This document shows, one piece after another, positions 18,657 through 26,296 of a stretch of 39,538 nt of DNA. The stretch's first letter is position 1. The number at the start of each line of letters is the position of its first letter. Made by a program: the position numbers and the translations under genes. The stretch covers positions 1 through 39,538 of the forward strand of contig QCLS01000010.1 in assembly GCA_003214355.1 (NCBI GenBank). Reading direction: 5' to 3'. Source of the DNA: Prochlorococcus sp. AG-418-C09 (lineage in GTDB: Bacteria; Cyanobacteriota; Cyanobacteriia; PCC-6307; Cyanobiaceae). The notes below the pieces were generated by a model. It was not told where the DNA came from, did not search any database, and was given only the letters and a program-made list of their open reading frames with translations.

Positions 18657-20444
18657 TTAATTGTACATTAGTTTTGATTCATAAAGAAACTTCTCTAATA
18701 TATTTCGTCTATGAACTTTAATACTTTTTTTGGTTACTCTAGATATCAACTCAACTTCATTATTGATAGAATCTCTACCAATTACTATTCTGAATGGTAT
18801 ACCAATTAAGTCGGAATCTTTAAATTTTATACCCGCTCTTATATCTCTGTCATCTAGTAGGACATCTATATCATTATTTTTTAATTCAAGATAGATTTCT
18901 TCAGCAAGATTCTTTTGATTCGAATCTTTGATATTAGTTGGAATTAAATTAACTTCAAATGGAGCAATATGGATTGGCCAGCAAATACCATCATCATCAT
19001 GATTTTGTTCGATCGCAGCCTGTGCTAAACGAGTAACTCCTATTCCATAGCATCCCATCCATATATTTTCTAATTTACCCTCTTTATTTGAGAATTTAGC
19101 ATTTAACTTATGACTATATTTTTGTCCTAATTGAAATATATGCCCAATCTCTATACCTCTTTTTTCTATTAGAGTTTCTGTTCCCTTAATAGTAATATAA
19201 TCACCCTGCTTCGAATTCCTTACATCTGCATTTATAAATTTCTGACTCATAGAATTAAATGAATTAATTTTGTGATAATCAATTTTGTTTGCTCCTGTGA
19301 AAAATAAATTCAGATTATTTGCAGAATGGTCAACTATCCTTAACCATGATTTTTGCCAATTGGAATCACTTTTTATTATTGAATCATTAATATCAGGTCC
19401 GATAAAGCCGAAGGGTAAATTATCTAAGTTTTTTTCTGACTCAATATTTCTTTCTATTATTGATAGATTAATTAGACTTTTTTCATACTTGGTATCAACC
19501 AAGTTAAATAACTTCACTTCATTAACCGTCTGATCTCCTCTAATACAAACTAAGATTGGGAGCTGAGAATCGTCATCAAACACCCCTAAAAAAAGAATCA
19601 CCTTTACTATTTGAGTGGAGTCAATTTTATTTTGCTTGCAGACTTCATATACAGATTTCTGATTAGGAGTGAATAATAAATCTTGACTTTGAACCTTTAT
19701 AGGAATCTCTTTGGTTGGAATCGAATTGGCTTTTTCAATGTTTGCAGCATAAGAACCACTTTCCGTGAATAAAATTGAATCCTCACCAGATTCAGCAGTT
19801 ACCATAAATTCTTTCGATGCAGAACCACCAATTGACCCGCTATCAGCATCAACACCAACTGTCTCTAAACCACAATTACTAAATATCTTGATATAGGCAG
19901 TTTCCATTTTTTCATAGAATTGTTTTAAGTCTTCTTCACTTGAGTGAAATGAATAACCGTCTTTCATAATAAACTCTCTACTTCTCATCAGTCCGAATCT
20001 TGGCCTTATTTCGTCTCTGAACTTTGTTTGTATTTGATAGTAACAAATTGGTAGTTGTTTATAAGAAGTTATTATCTCCGAGGCAATAGTTGTTATTACT
20101 TCCTCATGAGTTGGGGCTAAGCCAAAACCTCTATTTTGTCTATCAAGGAGATTAAACATAATACCTTCTCCTGCTGTATAGCTTTCCCATCTACCAGATC
20201 TTTCCCAGAGTTCTGCAGGGTGTAACAAAGGAAGAAGTAATTTATTGCATCCTATACTTTTAAGTTCTTTATCAATAATGGACGATATTTTTTCTATGAC
20301 CCTCAACATTAGAGGCATATATGAATATATCCCTGAGCTAACCCTTCGGATAAAGCCACCTTTTAGTAATAATTGATGAGATACTATTTCAGCCTCTGCT
20401 GGGTTCTCACGAAGGGTCGCCAGAGGGTATGAAGTAGCACGCAT
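18657..20444 (-). CDS. proS: Prolyl-tRNA synthetase, bacterial type with editing insert
   Basis: A 595-residue class II aminoacyl-tRNA synthetase. Order: the N-terminal catalytic part with RVSSGIYSYMPLMLRV, the motif 2 region RPRFGLMRSREFIMKDGYSF, the inserted editing (INS) domain at about residues 225-380, motif 3 (GCYGIGVTRLAQA) and a C-terminal anticodon-binding domain. The frame is open to 20477, but family members begin at the equivalent of MRATSYPLATLRENPAEAE, so the ATG at 20444 is chosen. psb27 follows 33 bp later on the same strand. Confidence 0.96.
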   Translation of the reverse strand: MRATSYPLATLRENPAEAEIVSHQLLLKGGFIRRVSSGIYSYMPLMLRVIEKISSIIDKELKSIGCNKLLLPLLHPAELWERSGRWESYTAGEGIMFNLLDRQNRGFGLAPTHEEVITTIASEIITSYKQLPICYYQIQTKFRDEIRPRFGLMRSREFIMKDGYSFHSSEEDLKQFYEKMETAYIKIFSNCGLETVGVDADSGSIGGSASKEFMVTAESGEDSILFTESGSYAANIEKANSIPTKEIPIKVQSQDLLFTPNQKSVYEVCKQNKIDSTQIVKVILFLGVFDDDSQLPILVCIRGDQTVNEVKLFNLVDTKYEKSLINLSIIERNIESEKNLDNLPFGFIGPDINDSIIKSDSNWQKSWLRIVDHSANNLNLFFTGANKIDYHKINSFNSMSQKFINADVRNSKQGDYITIKGTETLIEKRGIEIGHIFQLGQKYSHKLNAKFSNKEGKLENIWMGCYGIGVTRLAQAAIEQNHDDDGICWPIHIAPFEVNLIPTNIKDSNQKNLAEEIYLELKNNDIDVLLDDRDIRAGIKFKDSDLIGIPFRIVIGRDSINNEVELISRVTKKSIKVHRRNILEKFLYESKLMYN

Positions 20445-20626
20445 TCTAGAAATATGAAAGTATATTAATTTTATCAATCCAAGGTATAAAAAAAATTATA
20501 GTGTCTTGAGTCCCTAAAGGCTTGTAGTTTTGTTTTGTAGTATTTGCTAATTTTTTCAATAACAAAATAAAAAGATTTTAAATCTAAGAAATTCATTCCT
20601 ATTACTGAAAAACGTCTACTAAAACT

Positions 20627-20977
20627 ATGGAAAATAAAGAAGCTGATATTTCAAATTCAGAAGAGTTACTTGGAATTGATGAGGTTCAGAGGTTTCTTAA
20701 TAGATCAAGAGCCTCTGTTTATAGATACACAAATACTGATTTAAGAAATTTAAATCCAAGTTTTAATCCTAGAAAATTAAATCCAGAGTTTAGAAGTGAT
20801 CAGAAAGATCCTTTACTTTTTCATCCTAATGAAATCGCTAGATTCGCTAAAGATATTCTTAGAATCAAAGAGGTTACCGTTGAGATTCTAAATTCCCCTT
20901 CCTCGGCGACTCAGAATGCACTATTAAAAATACTTGAAGAATTAAAGAGTATTAGAATTTTGCTTGAAAAGCAATAA
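20627..20977 (+). CDS. Small protein with excisionase/MerR-like winged helix-turn-helix
   Basis: A 116-residue protein. Residues 13-36 (LLGIDEVQRFLNRSRASVYR) look like the recognition helix pair of excisionase/MerR-type winged HTH proteins. The C-terminal 40 residues are helical and could form a dimerising coiled coil (ALLKILEELKSIRILLEKQ). The 149-bp divergent spacer from proS provides room for its promoter. I recognise no named family. A DNA-binding role is inferred from the HTH-like segment alone. Confidence 0.6.
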   Translation: MENKEADISNSEELLGIDEVQRFLNRSRASVYRYTNTDLRNLNPSFNPRKLNPEFRSDQKDPLLFHPNEIARFAKDILRIKEVTVEILNSPSSATQNALLKILEELKSIRILLEKQ

Positions 20978-21021
20978 CTTTTAATACCTATTAAGTATTT
21001 ATTTTTTGATTTATTTTCCCC

Positions 21022-21048
21022 TTGACTGTAGAGTAATATTGTTAAATT
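21022..21048 (+). promoter_or_regulatory. Possible promoter of the small-membrane-protein / ppa / arsC-like / lepB run
   Basis: TTGACT at 21022-21027 is a good -35 element. The best -10 match, TAAATT at 21043-21048, is 15 bp away, which is short. It lies ~30 bp upstream of the first gene of the cluster. Confidence 0.3.
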
Positions 21049-21079
21049 GAAACTTAATTATTAACAAGAAGCATTCTTG

Positions 21080-21319
21080 ATGGATAGTAATCCAAAAATG
21101 TTAGTACAAACTAATTCTATAAACGAATCTACAATTGCCTCTGAAATTGAAAATGTAGAGAGAGATGACGATGATCCTTTAAGTATTAGGGATTCTTCAA
21201 TAAACTTCTTTGGGATTTTGTTAGCTATTATGACTTTTTTAATACCAACAATTGGAGTATTGTTGGATAGACCATTACCAATAGATAATGGGGTAACTAT
21301 TTCATCATTTCTGAAATAA
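21080..21319 (+). CDS. Small single-pass membrane protein, unknown function
   Basis: A 79-residue ORF starting at ATG 21080 (a TTG directly before it is an alternative). An acidic, soluble N-terminal half (ENVERDDDDPLSIRDSS) precedes one TM helix at about residues 42-61, followed by a short tail. I do not recognise the family. Its stop is 1 bp from the ATG of ppa, so the two are almost certainly co-translated. A competing ORF on the opposite strand spans the same DNA but has no such context. Confidence 0.6.
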   Translation: MDSNPKMLVQTNSINESTIASEIENVERDDDDPLSIRDSSINFFGILLAIMTFLIPTIGVLLDRPLPIDNGVTISSFLK

Positions 21320-21320
21320 G

Positions 21321-21869
21321 ATGGACTTAAGATCAATCCCACCATCACCTATGAAGGGAGTTGTCAATTTAGTTGTTGAGATTCCTGCGGGCAGTAGAAA
21401 CAAATATGAATATAATTCAGAAGCAGGAATTATGGCATTAGATAGGGTTTTACATTCTTCTGTTAGATATCCATTCGACTATGGTTTTATTCCTAATACA
21501 TTGGCTGAGGATGGAGCACCTCTTGATGCAATGATAATTATGGATGAACCCACTTTTGCTGGATGTTTGATTAAAGCAAGGCCCATAGGGGTTTTGGATA
21601 TGAATGACTGTGGTGCATATGATGGCAAGTTATTATGTGTTCCAATTGCTAATCCTAGGCAAAAAAGTATTGTAAGCATTAAGCAAATTGCACCTAATCA
21701 ACTAGAGGATGTTGCTGAGTTCTTTCGGACGAGTAAAGGTTTAGAGGGTAGGACTGTGCATATTGATGGGTGGAGAGACTGCGATGCGGTTGACGAATTA
21801 ATACAAAAATGTAGTAAAAATAAGAAGAAAACTTTTAAAATCCTGAAAAAAACAAAAACTGTAATCTAA
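21321..21869 (+). CDS. ppa: Family I inorganic pyrophosphatase homologue, cyanobacterial type, two active-site residues replaced
   Basis: A 182-residue protein that matches the cyanobacterial/plastid Ppa pattern along its whole length (EIPAGSRNKYEY, LDRVLHSSVRYPFDYGFIPN, DEPTFAGCLIKARPIGVLDM). Numbered against E. coli PPase, E20, K29, E31, R43, Y51, Y55, D65, D70, D97, D102, K104 and K142 are kept. The metal ligand D67 is Ala66 here (codon GCA 21516-21518), and Y141 is Ser138 (AGT 21732-21734). D67 is the general-base-side metal ligand, so PPi hydrolysis should be strongly reduced or absent. The frame is intact, so it is a maintained gene, not an obvious pseudogene. The ArsC-like gene follows after 1 bp. 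Confidence 0.9.
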   Translation: MDLRSIPPSPMKGVVNLVVEIPAGSRNKYEYNSEAGIMALDRVLHSSVRYPFDYGFIPNTLAEDGAPLDAMIIMDEPTFAGCLIKARPIGVLDMNDCGAYDGKLLCVPIANPRQKSIVSIKQIAPNQLEDVAEFFRTSKGLEGRTVHIDGWRDCDAVDELIQKCSKNKKKTFKILKKTKTVI

Positions 21870-21870
21870 A

Positions 21871-22233
21871 TTGAAAAGAATAATAATTTATAGTTACTCT
21901 AAATGTTCTACTTGTAAAAAGGCTATTAATTGGCTAAATGAAAATGGCATTACATTTGATGCTATTGATATAGTTAATACTCCACCATCAAAGGAAGTAA
22001 TAATGAAAGTTCTGCAAGCTTTTCCCGAAAATAAAAAGAAGGTTTTTAATACAGGAGGCAAAAGTTACCGTGAACTAAATTTGAAGGATCTAAATAACTT
22101 ATCTGATAAAGATTTAGTTGAACTTCTTTCAAAAGATGGCAGATTAATAAAAAGACCATTTTTAATATTTGACTTTAATAAATTCCTTCTTGGTTTTAAT
22201 GAAGAAGAATATAAATTAAATTTGAATCAATAG
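21871..22233 (+). CDS. ArsC/Spx family thioredoxin-fold protein
   Basis: A 120-residue ArsC/Spx/YffB-type protein. The N-terminal CSTC (about residues 11-14) follows the first strand, and the family arginine-proline motif is in GRLIKRPFLIF. The full CxxC is more typical of Spx-like redox sensors than of glutaredoxin-dependent ArsC, but family function cannot be fixed from sequence. It could be an arsenate reductase, a transcription-associated redox switch, or neither. Translation starts at TTG 21871, 1 bp after the ppa stop. lepB follows 22 bp later. Confidence 0.75.
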   Translation: MKRIIIYSYSKCSTCKKAINWLNENGITFDAIDIVNTPPSKEVIMKVLQAFPENKKKVFNTGGKSYRELNLKDLNNLSDKDLVELLSKDGRLIKRPFLIFDFNKFLLGFNEEEYKLNLNQ

Positions 22234-22255
22234 TTATTTTTTAATTAATTAATTA

Positions 22256-22930
22256 ATGAAAACATCAATTAGAGAAGTCATAAAGGAATGGACCCCACTG
22301 ATACTTATCGCATTATTTATTTCTTCATGCAGATCATTTATTGCTGAGCCAAGATATATACCTTCTGGTTCAATGTTACCTGAATTGCAAATAAACGATA
22401 GACTAATAATTGAGAAATTCATTTTAAGAAATAGAGATCCTAATCGAGGAGAAATTGTCGTATTTAATTCACCTTATTCTTTTGATGAGGAATTAATATC
22501 TGATAGAGATGAACAATTACCTTCAAGATTGAGCTGTTTCTTTATGGGGTTTCCACCTATGTCAATTATTCCTGGTCTAAGTGATAAAGCTTGCGATGCC
22601 TACATAAAAAGAGTTGTCGCTTTACCTGGAGAGTTAGTTAGTGTAAATAATCTAGGAGAGGTATTTATTAACAACGAGAAACTTGATGAACCCTATGTAA
22701 CTAGCTTTTGTAAGGAGGGTTTTTTTGGAAACTGTGGTCAATTTCAGAATATAATAGTACCTGAAGATCACTTCCTAGTACTTGGAGATAATAGATCAAA
22801 TAGCTGGGATGGCAGATTCTGGCCTGGTGGTAAGTTTTTACATAAAGATGAGATAATTGGTAAAGCTTATTTTAGATTTTGGCCTTTAAAGGATTTTGGT
22901 TTTTTTAGTATCCCAATAAATATGAAATGA
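22256..22930 (+). CDS. lepB: Signal peptidase I (leader peptidase)
   Basis: A 224-residue type I signal peptidase that cleaves Sec/Tat signal peptides on the periplasmic/lumenal side. One N-terminal TM segment lies at about residues 13-30. The catalytic serine is S39 in PSGSM and the general-base lysine is K118 in AYIKRVVALPGE. GDNRSNSWDGRFW is the C-terminal signature. Two additional cysteine-bearing loops (C94/C113 and the CKEGFFGNC segment) could form disulfides. It is the last gene of the HTH-to-lepB plus-strand run. Confidence 0.95.
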   Translation: MKTSIREVIKEWTPLILIALFISSCRSFIAEPRYIPSGSMLPELQINDRLIIEKFILRNRDPNRGEIVVFNSPYSFDEELISDRDEQLPSRLSCFFMGFPPMSIIPGLSDKACDAYIKRVVALPGELVSVNNLGEVFINNEKLDEPYVTSFCKEGFFGNCGQFQNIIVPEDHFLVLGDNRSNSWDGRFWPGGKFLHKDEIIGKAYFRFWPLKDFGFFSIPINMK

Positions 22931-22944
22931 TTTGCCTTTTATCA

Positions 22945-22961
22945 TTTTGTTGATATCAAAA
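22945..22961. terminator. Weak inverted repeat between the convergent lepB and histidine phosphatase genes
   Basis: TTTTG (22945-22949) and CAAAA (22957-22961) flank a 7-base centre, and TTGATATCAA inside is itself palindromic. It lies in the 43-bp convergent gap. There is no GC-rich stem or clean T-run, so this is a weak bidirectional terminator candidate at best. Confidence 0.25.
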
Positions 22962-22973
22962 GAATATAATTAT

Positions 22974-24305
22974 TCATAAAGCACCTGAAGCAGTTGAATC
23001 AATAACGCTTCCGAGATGGGTAGTTATATTTAGAGCACTAATTACACTATCTTTATTCTTATCGGAGAAAATATCTATAACTGTGATACCTCCATTACCT
23101 TGCTTTATCATCCATATATCTGAAGAATTTAGGCCTAGGATATGGCATAAAAGTGTTTTATTTACTGCATCATGAGCAACTAGCAAGGTAATATCACCTG
23201 GATTTTGAGATTCACAGATATCGCTCCATGCTAAGACCGATCTTTTTGAAACCGCATCTATTGATTCTCCTTCTGGCATTTCGACTTTCTCTGGAGTTTG
23301 ATGCCAAGATCTAAGTAATTCAGGCCATTTCTCCTTTATTTCTTTTTCTAATTTTCCCTCCCATAGCCCATGACTTATTTCAACTAACTTATCAACCTTT
23401 TCTATTTTTAACTTTTTATAATTTTTGATAATAATTTCTGCCGTTTCATAAGGCCTATTCATTGAGCTTGAATAAACTTTATTGAAATTAATATTCTTAA
23501 GAAATTCAGATGCTTTTTGAGCTTGATCCTTTCCATTCTGATTTAAGGGGATATCAATCTGACCTTGAAAACGACCTTCTTTATTCCAGTTAGTTTCCCC
23601 ATGCCTAACCAAGATTATTCTAGAATCACCAATCTGGCCTGGAATATTTTTTTGTAAATGTGAAGTCTGATTAAGGCACTCAACCTGATTCTTAAACATT
23701 CCTTTTTGATTATTGGCAATATTTAATATTGATATTGATGCATTGTCTAACTTTATTCTTCTGAATCCTTTCGCAGGTTTATTAATTAAAGAGAGGATTA
23801 GGCACCTTAGTATTGCATTATGTGCAATTACAAGAATATTTTTATTTTCAGTACTTTTTTGAATATTTAAAATATTCTCTATAAATCTATCCGCCTGAGA
23901 GAAAAGATCCTTAATAGGATAGTAAATTTCATGAGTCTTATCTTCTATCGATAGATCTTCAGGATTTGATTTCCAAGTTTTATATTGCTCGGGGTATTTT
24001 TTTTTAATTTCTTCGAAAGTAAACCCAGACCAGGTTTCTAGGTTAACTTCCATTAGATTTTCATCGATTTCAATAGGTGTTTTATTTTTAAAACATTTTT
24101 GTATGGTTGTAGCAGTCTCTGAGGCTCTTACTAAAGGGGAAGAGTATATTTTCTCAAATTTTATATCTTTTAAAACAGTTCCAGCAAGTTCAGCTTGTTT
24201 ATAACCTTCCTCAGTTAAATAAGAATCATTTGTTCTTCCTTGAATTAATCCATTTTTGTTGAAGCTACTCAAACCATGTCTTACTAAAACTAAACGCAGA
24301 ATCAT
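22974..24305 (-). CDS. Two-domain histidine phosphatase (phosphoglycerate-mutase-like superfamily)
   Basis: A 443-residue protein with two complete histidine-phosphatase domains in tandem. Domain 1 has VRHG with H10, the acidic EVNLETWSG near 86-94, and the second His H162 (VIAHNA). Domain 2 has VRHGETNW with H235, EISHGLWEG, and VAHDA near 388. Both keep the RHG nucleophile and the partner histidine, so both could be active. Substrate is unknown. Cyanobacterial relatives are variously annotated as phosphoglycerate mutase, alpha-ribazole phosphatase or phosphoserine phosphatase. It is divergent from the CPBP protease with a 106-bp spacer holding a strong inverted repeat. Confidence 0.85.
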   Translation of the reverse strand: MILRLVLVRHGLSSFNKNGLIQGRTNDSYLTEEGYKQAELAGTVLKDIKFEKIYSSPLVRASETATTIQKCFKNKTPIEIDENLMEVNLETWSGFTFEEIKKKYPEQYKTWKSNPEDLSIEDKTHEIYYPIKDLFSQADRFIENILNIQKSTENKNILVIAHNAILRCLILSLINKPAKGFRRIKLDNASISILNIANNQKGMFKNQVECLNQTSHLQKNIPGQIGDSRIILVRHGETNWNKEGRFQGQIDIPLNQNGKDQAQKASEFLKNINFNKVYSSSMNRPYETAEIIIKNYKKLKIEKVDKLVEISHGLWEGKLEKEIKEKWPELLRSWHQTPEKVEMPEGESIDAVSKRSVLAWSDICESQNPGDITLLVAHDAVNKTLLCHILGLNSSDIWMIKQGNGGITVIDIFSDKNKDSVISALNITTHLGSVIDSTASGAL

Positions 24306-24325
24306 TATTTTGCTGTAGAACTCTC

Positions 24326-24348
24326 TTAATCATCTCAGGGATGATTAA
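24326..24348. promoter_or_regulatory. Perfect 9-bp inverted repeat in the phosphatase / CPBP protease divergent spacer
   Basis: TTAATCATC (24326-24334) and GATGATTAA (24340-24348) are perfect complements around the loop TCAGG. It is 20 bp upstream of the phosphatase start and 63 bp upstream of the protease start. Because the flanking genes are divergent, a terminator makes little sense. A dimeric repressor operator or leader hairpin of the phosphatase mRNA fits better. Confidence 0.45.
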
Positions 24349-24411
24349 AAATAGCTATGAAGAATTTAAAAAATCTAATAAAAACTCATATTTTAAATTA
24401 TCATTAAATTC

Positions 24412-25767
24412 ATGAATAAAAAGATTTCTAAGTCTAAGTTGGCTTTAGCCATTCTTTCCTTAATAATAACTTTCTTTGTTTGGCAAGAAGGGCTTAGAGA
24501 TAGCCTCAAAAGGCCATCAGTCTCTTATGATCTGGTCCAAAAGGAATATGAAATAACTTTATTAGCCCAACCTGCAATACCCAATAACTTAAAGCAATTA
24601 TTAGGTTATGATGACCCAGATATTAATATGCGAGAGTTCCTTTCGGATTCTACTTATTCAGATTTAACAGATAGAAACAAGATAATAATGATTCTTCTCG
24701 GAGGGACTGAGAATTATCTTGAAATTAATGAAAGCCAACAATTAATGGAAGGGGAATATGGAGTCGTAATTGAAAACATAAGGAGAAAGTTAGTTGAAAA
24801 TTCATTTATGCCTCCCAGGGACTTTTTCCAGCAATTTGAAAATGATAAATATCTATATCATTTGATATCCAATAAGTTTAATTATGATGATTCAGAATTA
24901 ATTAATATTCAATTAGCTCAAAATATGTTTATACGAATAATGGCAATTAAATTTGTTCCATTATTTGCAATAATAGCCGGCACAATATTAGTTTTTAGAG
25001 ATTTATTTAAGATCTTAAAATCAAAAACTATAAATTGGAAACCCTTTGTGGCGTTAGAGCTTGATGCATTAGATATGGTTTTACTTATATCTGGAGGATT
25101 TGTGGTTCTTGGTGAGGTTATTTCCCCTGTTTTTTCAATAACAATTGTAGAGCTATTAACTAAAAATCTTTCTCAAGAGATTGCACAATCCTTAAAAATA
25201 TTTTTTGGTTATTTATTTATGACCTTACCTCCGCTGGTTATAGTTTACTACCAAATAAAATCCATAGATAATAAATTCTCTTTTAAAGTGGATTATTTCC
25301 AATTTAACCAAAAGCCACTAATGGAATCATTTAGAAATGGATTAAAAGGGTTTTTAATGATCATACCCTTTGTACTTTTGACATCGCTTTTGATGAATTC
25401 ATTTATAGAGAATCAAGGAGGAAGTAACCCTTTGCTTGAAATAGTTTTAAGAAACAATAATTATTTTGCATTTTCTCTCCTGTTCTTAACAACGACCGTT
25501 TTGGCACCATTATTCGAAGAGATTGTTTTCAGAGGAGTGCTATTGCCGATTTTATCTAGAGATTTTGGCATTATTGTTGGAATTCTTGCATCCTCTTTTA
25601 TATTTGCCATAGCTCATCTAAGTATTGGTGAGTTAGCACCATTATTAGTTTTGGGAATTGGTCTTGGCATTACTAGATTAGTTTCTGGAAGATTAACTTC
25701 ATCAATAATTATGCATTCATTATGGAATGGTCTAACTTTCCTGAATTTGTTTTTGTTAAGAACCTAA
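24412..25767 (+). CDS. CPBP (CAAX/Abi-type) intramembrane metalloprotease family protein
   Basis: A 451-residue membrane protein. One TM segment lies near residues 10-25, then a ~150-residue soluble domain, then about eight TM segments. The C-terminal half carries the CPBP signature: glutamates E369-E370 with R374 in FEEIVFRG, the histidine motif FAIAHLS near 400, and MHSLWN near 437, which form the metal site within the membrane. Substrates of bacterial CPBP enzymes are mostly unknown. The large N-terminal soluble part is characteristic of cyanobacterial/plastid members. It is followed 81 bp later by the FtsL-like gene. Confidence 0.85.
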   Translation: MNKKISKSKLALAILSLIITFFVWQEGLRDSLKRPSVSYDLVQKEYEITLLAQPAIPNNLKQLLGYDDPDINMREFLSDSTYSDLTDRNKIIMILLGGTENYLEINESQQLMEGEYGVVIENIRRKLVENSFMPPRDFFQQFENDKYLYHLISNKFNYDDSELINIQLAQNMFIRIMAIKFVPLFAIIAGTILVFRDLFKILKSKTINWKPFVALELDALDMVLLISGGFVVLGEVISPVFSITIVELLTKNLSQEIAQSLKIFFGYLFMTLPPLVIVYYQIKSIDNKFSFKVDYFQFNQKPLMESFRNGLKGFLMIIPFVLLTSLLMNSFIENQGGSNPLLEIVLRNNNYFAFSLLFLTTTVLAPLFEEIVFRGVLLPILSRDFGIIVGILASSFIFAIAHLSIGELAPLLVLGIGLGITRLVSGRLTSSIIMHSLWNGLTFLNLFLLRT

Positions 25768-25848
25768 TTAAAAAAAAGGTTTATCCTTGCAATCAAAATT
25801 AAAAAGTGTTTACTTAGCATATGTATTATTTTCTTTGTAAAGTGAAAA

Positions 25849-26292
25849 ATGAATTCTTATAGTTATGAGAATGATTTACAAAGATTAAATGATAAAAGGC
25901 CTCAACAAACCTTTAAAGCCGAAGTAAAACAAATAGCTAAAGGTAATAATAATCCTATACATAAGATTCTTGATTATTTAAATATCTCAATAATTATTCT
26001 GATAGTAATAGTGTCTTTTTTATCTTTTGATAGTCAAAGGAAATGGACTAATTATTATTCTGCAATGCAAATTATTAAACATATAAATAGTAATCTTGTT
26101 AATTTCTCTTCCCAAGCAGAGAAATATTATCTAGAGGAAATAGAATCACTTGATCAGTTTCGAATAACTACTACTAAAGATCTAATTTATCTTTCTCGAC
26201 CCTCTTTGAAAAAAGAAACAAATTTATTAAGTAATTTGTTTAAGCAATTAAGTGAAGGTTTAAAAGAAGGCTTCTACAAAAGGGGCTATTAA
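25849..26292 (+). CDS. Bitopic membrane protein directly upstream of ftsI, FtsL-like candidate
   Basis: A 147-residue protein with a charged cytoplasmic part of about 43 residues, one TM segment (about 44-60) and about 85 periplasmic residues rich in predicted helix. These include QAEKYYLEEIESLDQFRI. Size, topology and position 4 bp before ftsI match FtsL, which precedes ftsI in many division clusters but is too diverged to recognise by sequence. I see no strong leucine zipper, so the assignment rests on topology and context. It could alternatively be a lineage-specific divisome or envelope protein. Confidence 0.5.
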   Translation: MNSYSYENDLQRLNDKRPQQTFKAEVKQIAKGNNNPIHKILDYLNISIIILIVIVSFLSFDSQRKWTNYYSAMQIIKHINSNLVNFSSQAEKYYLEEIESLDQFRITTTKDLIYLSRPSLKKETNLLSNLFKQLSEGLKEGFYKRGY

Positions 26293-26296
26293 TAAA

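Noticed and set aside
20478-20626. Palindrome AGATTTTAAATCT in the proS / HTH spacer as an operator
   Set aside because: It is short and made mostly of A and T, as expected by chance in this composition.
21061-21348. A 95-residue open frame on the minus strand over the small membrane protein gene
   Set aside because: It overlaps the plus-strand gene and the start of ppa almost completely, has no family features, and the plus-strand gene has operon context.
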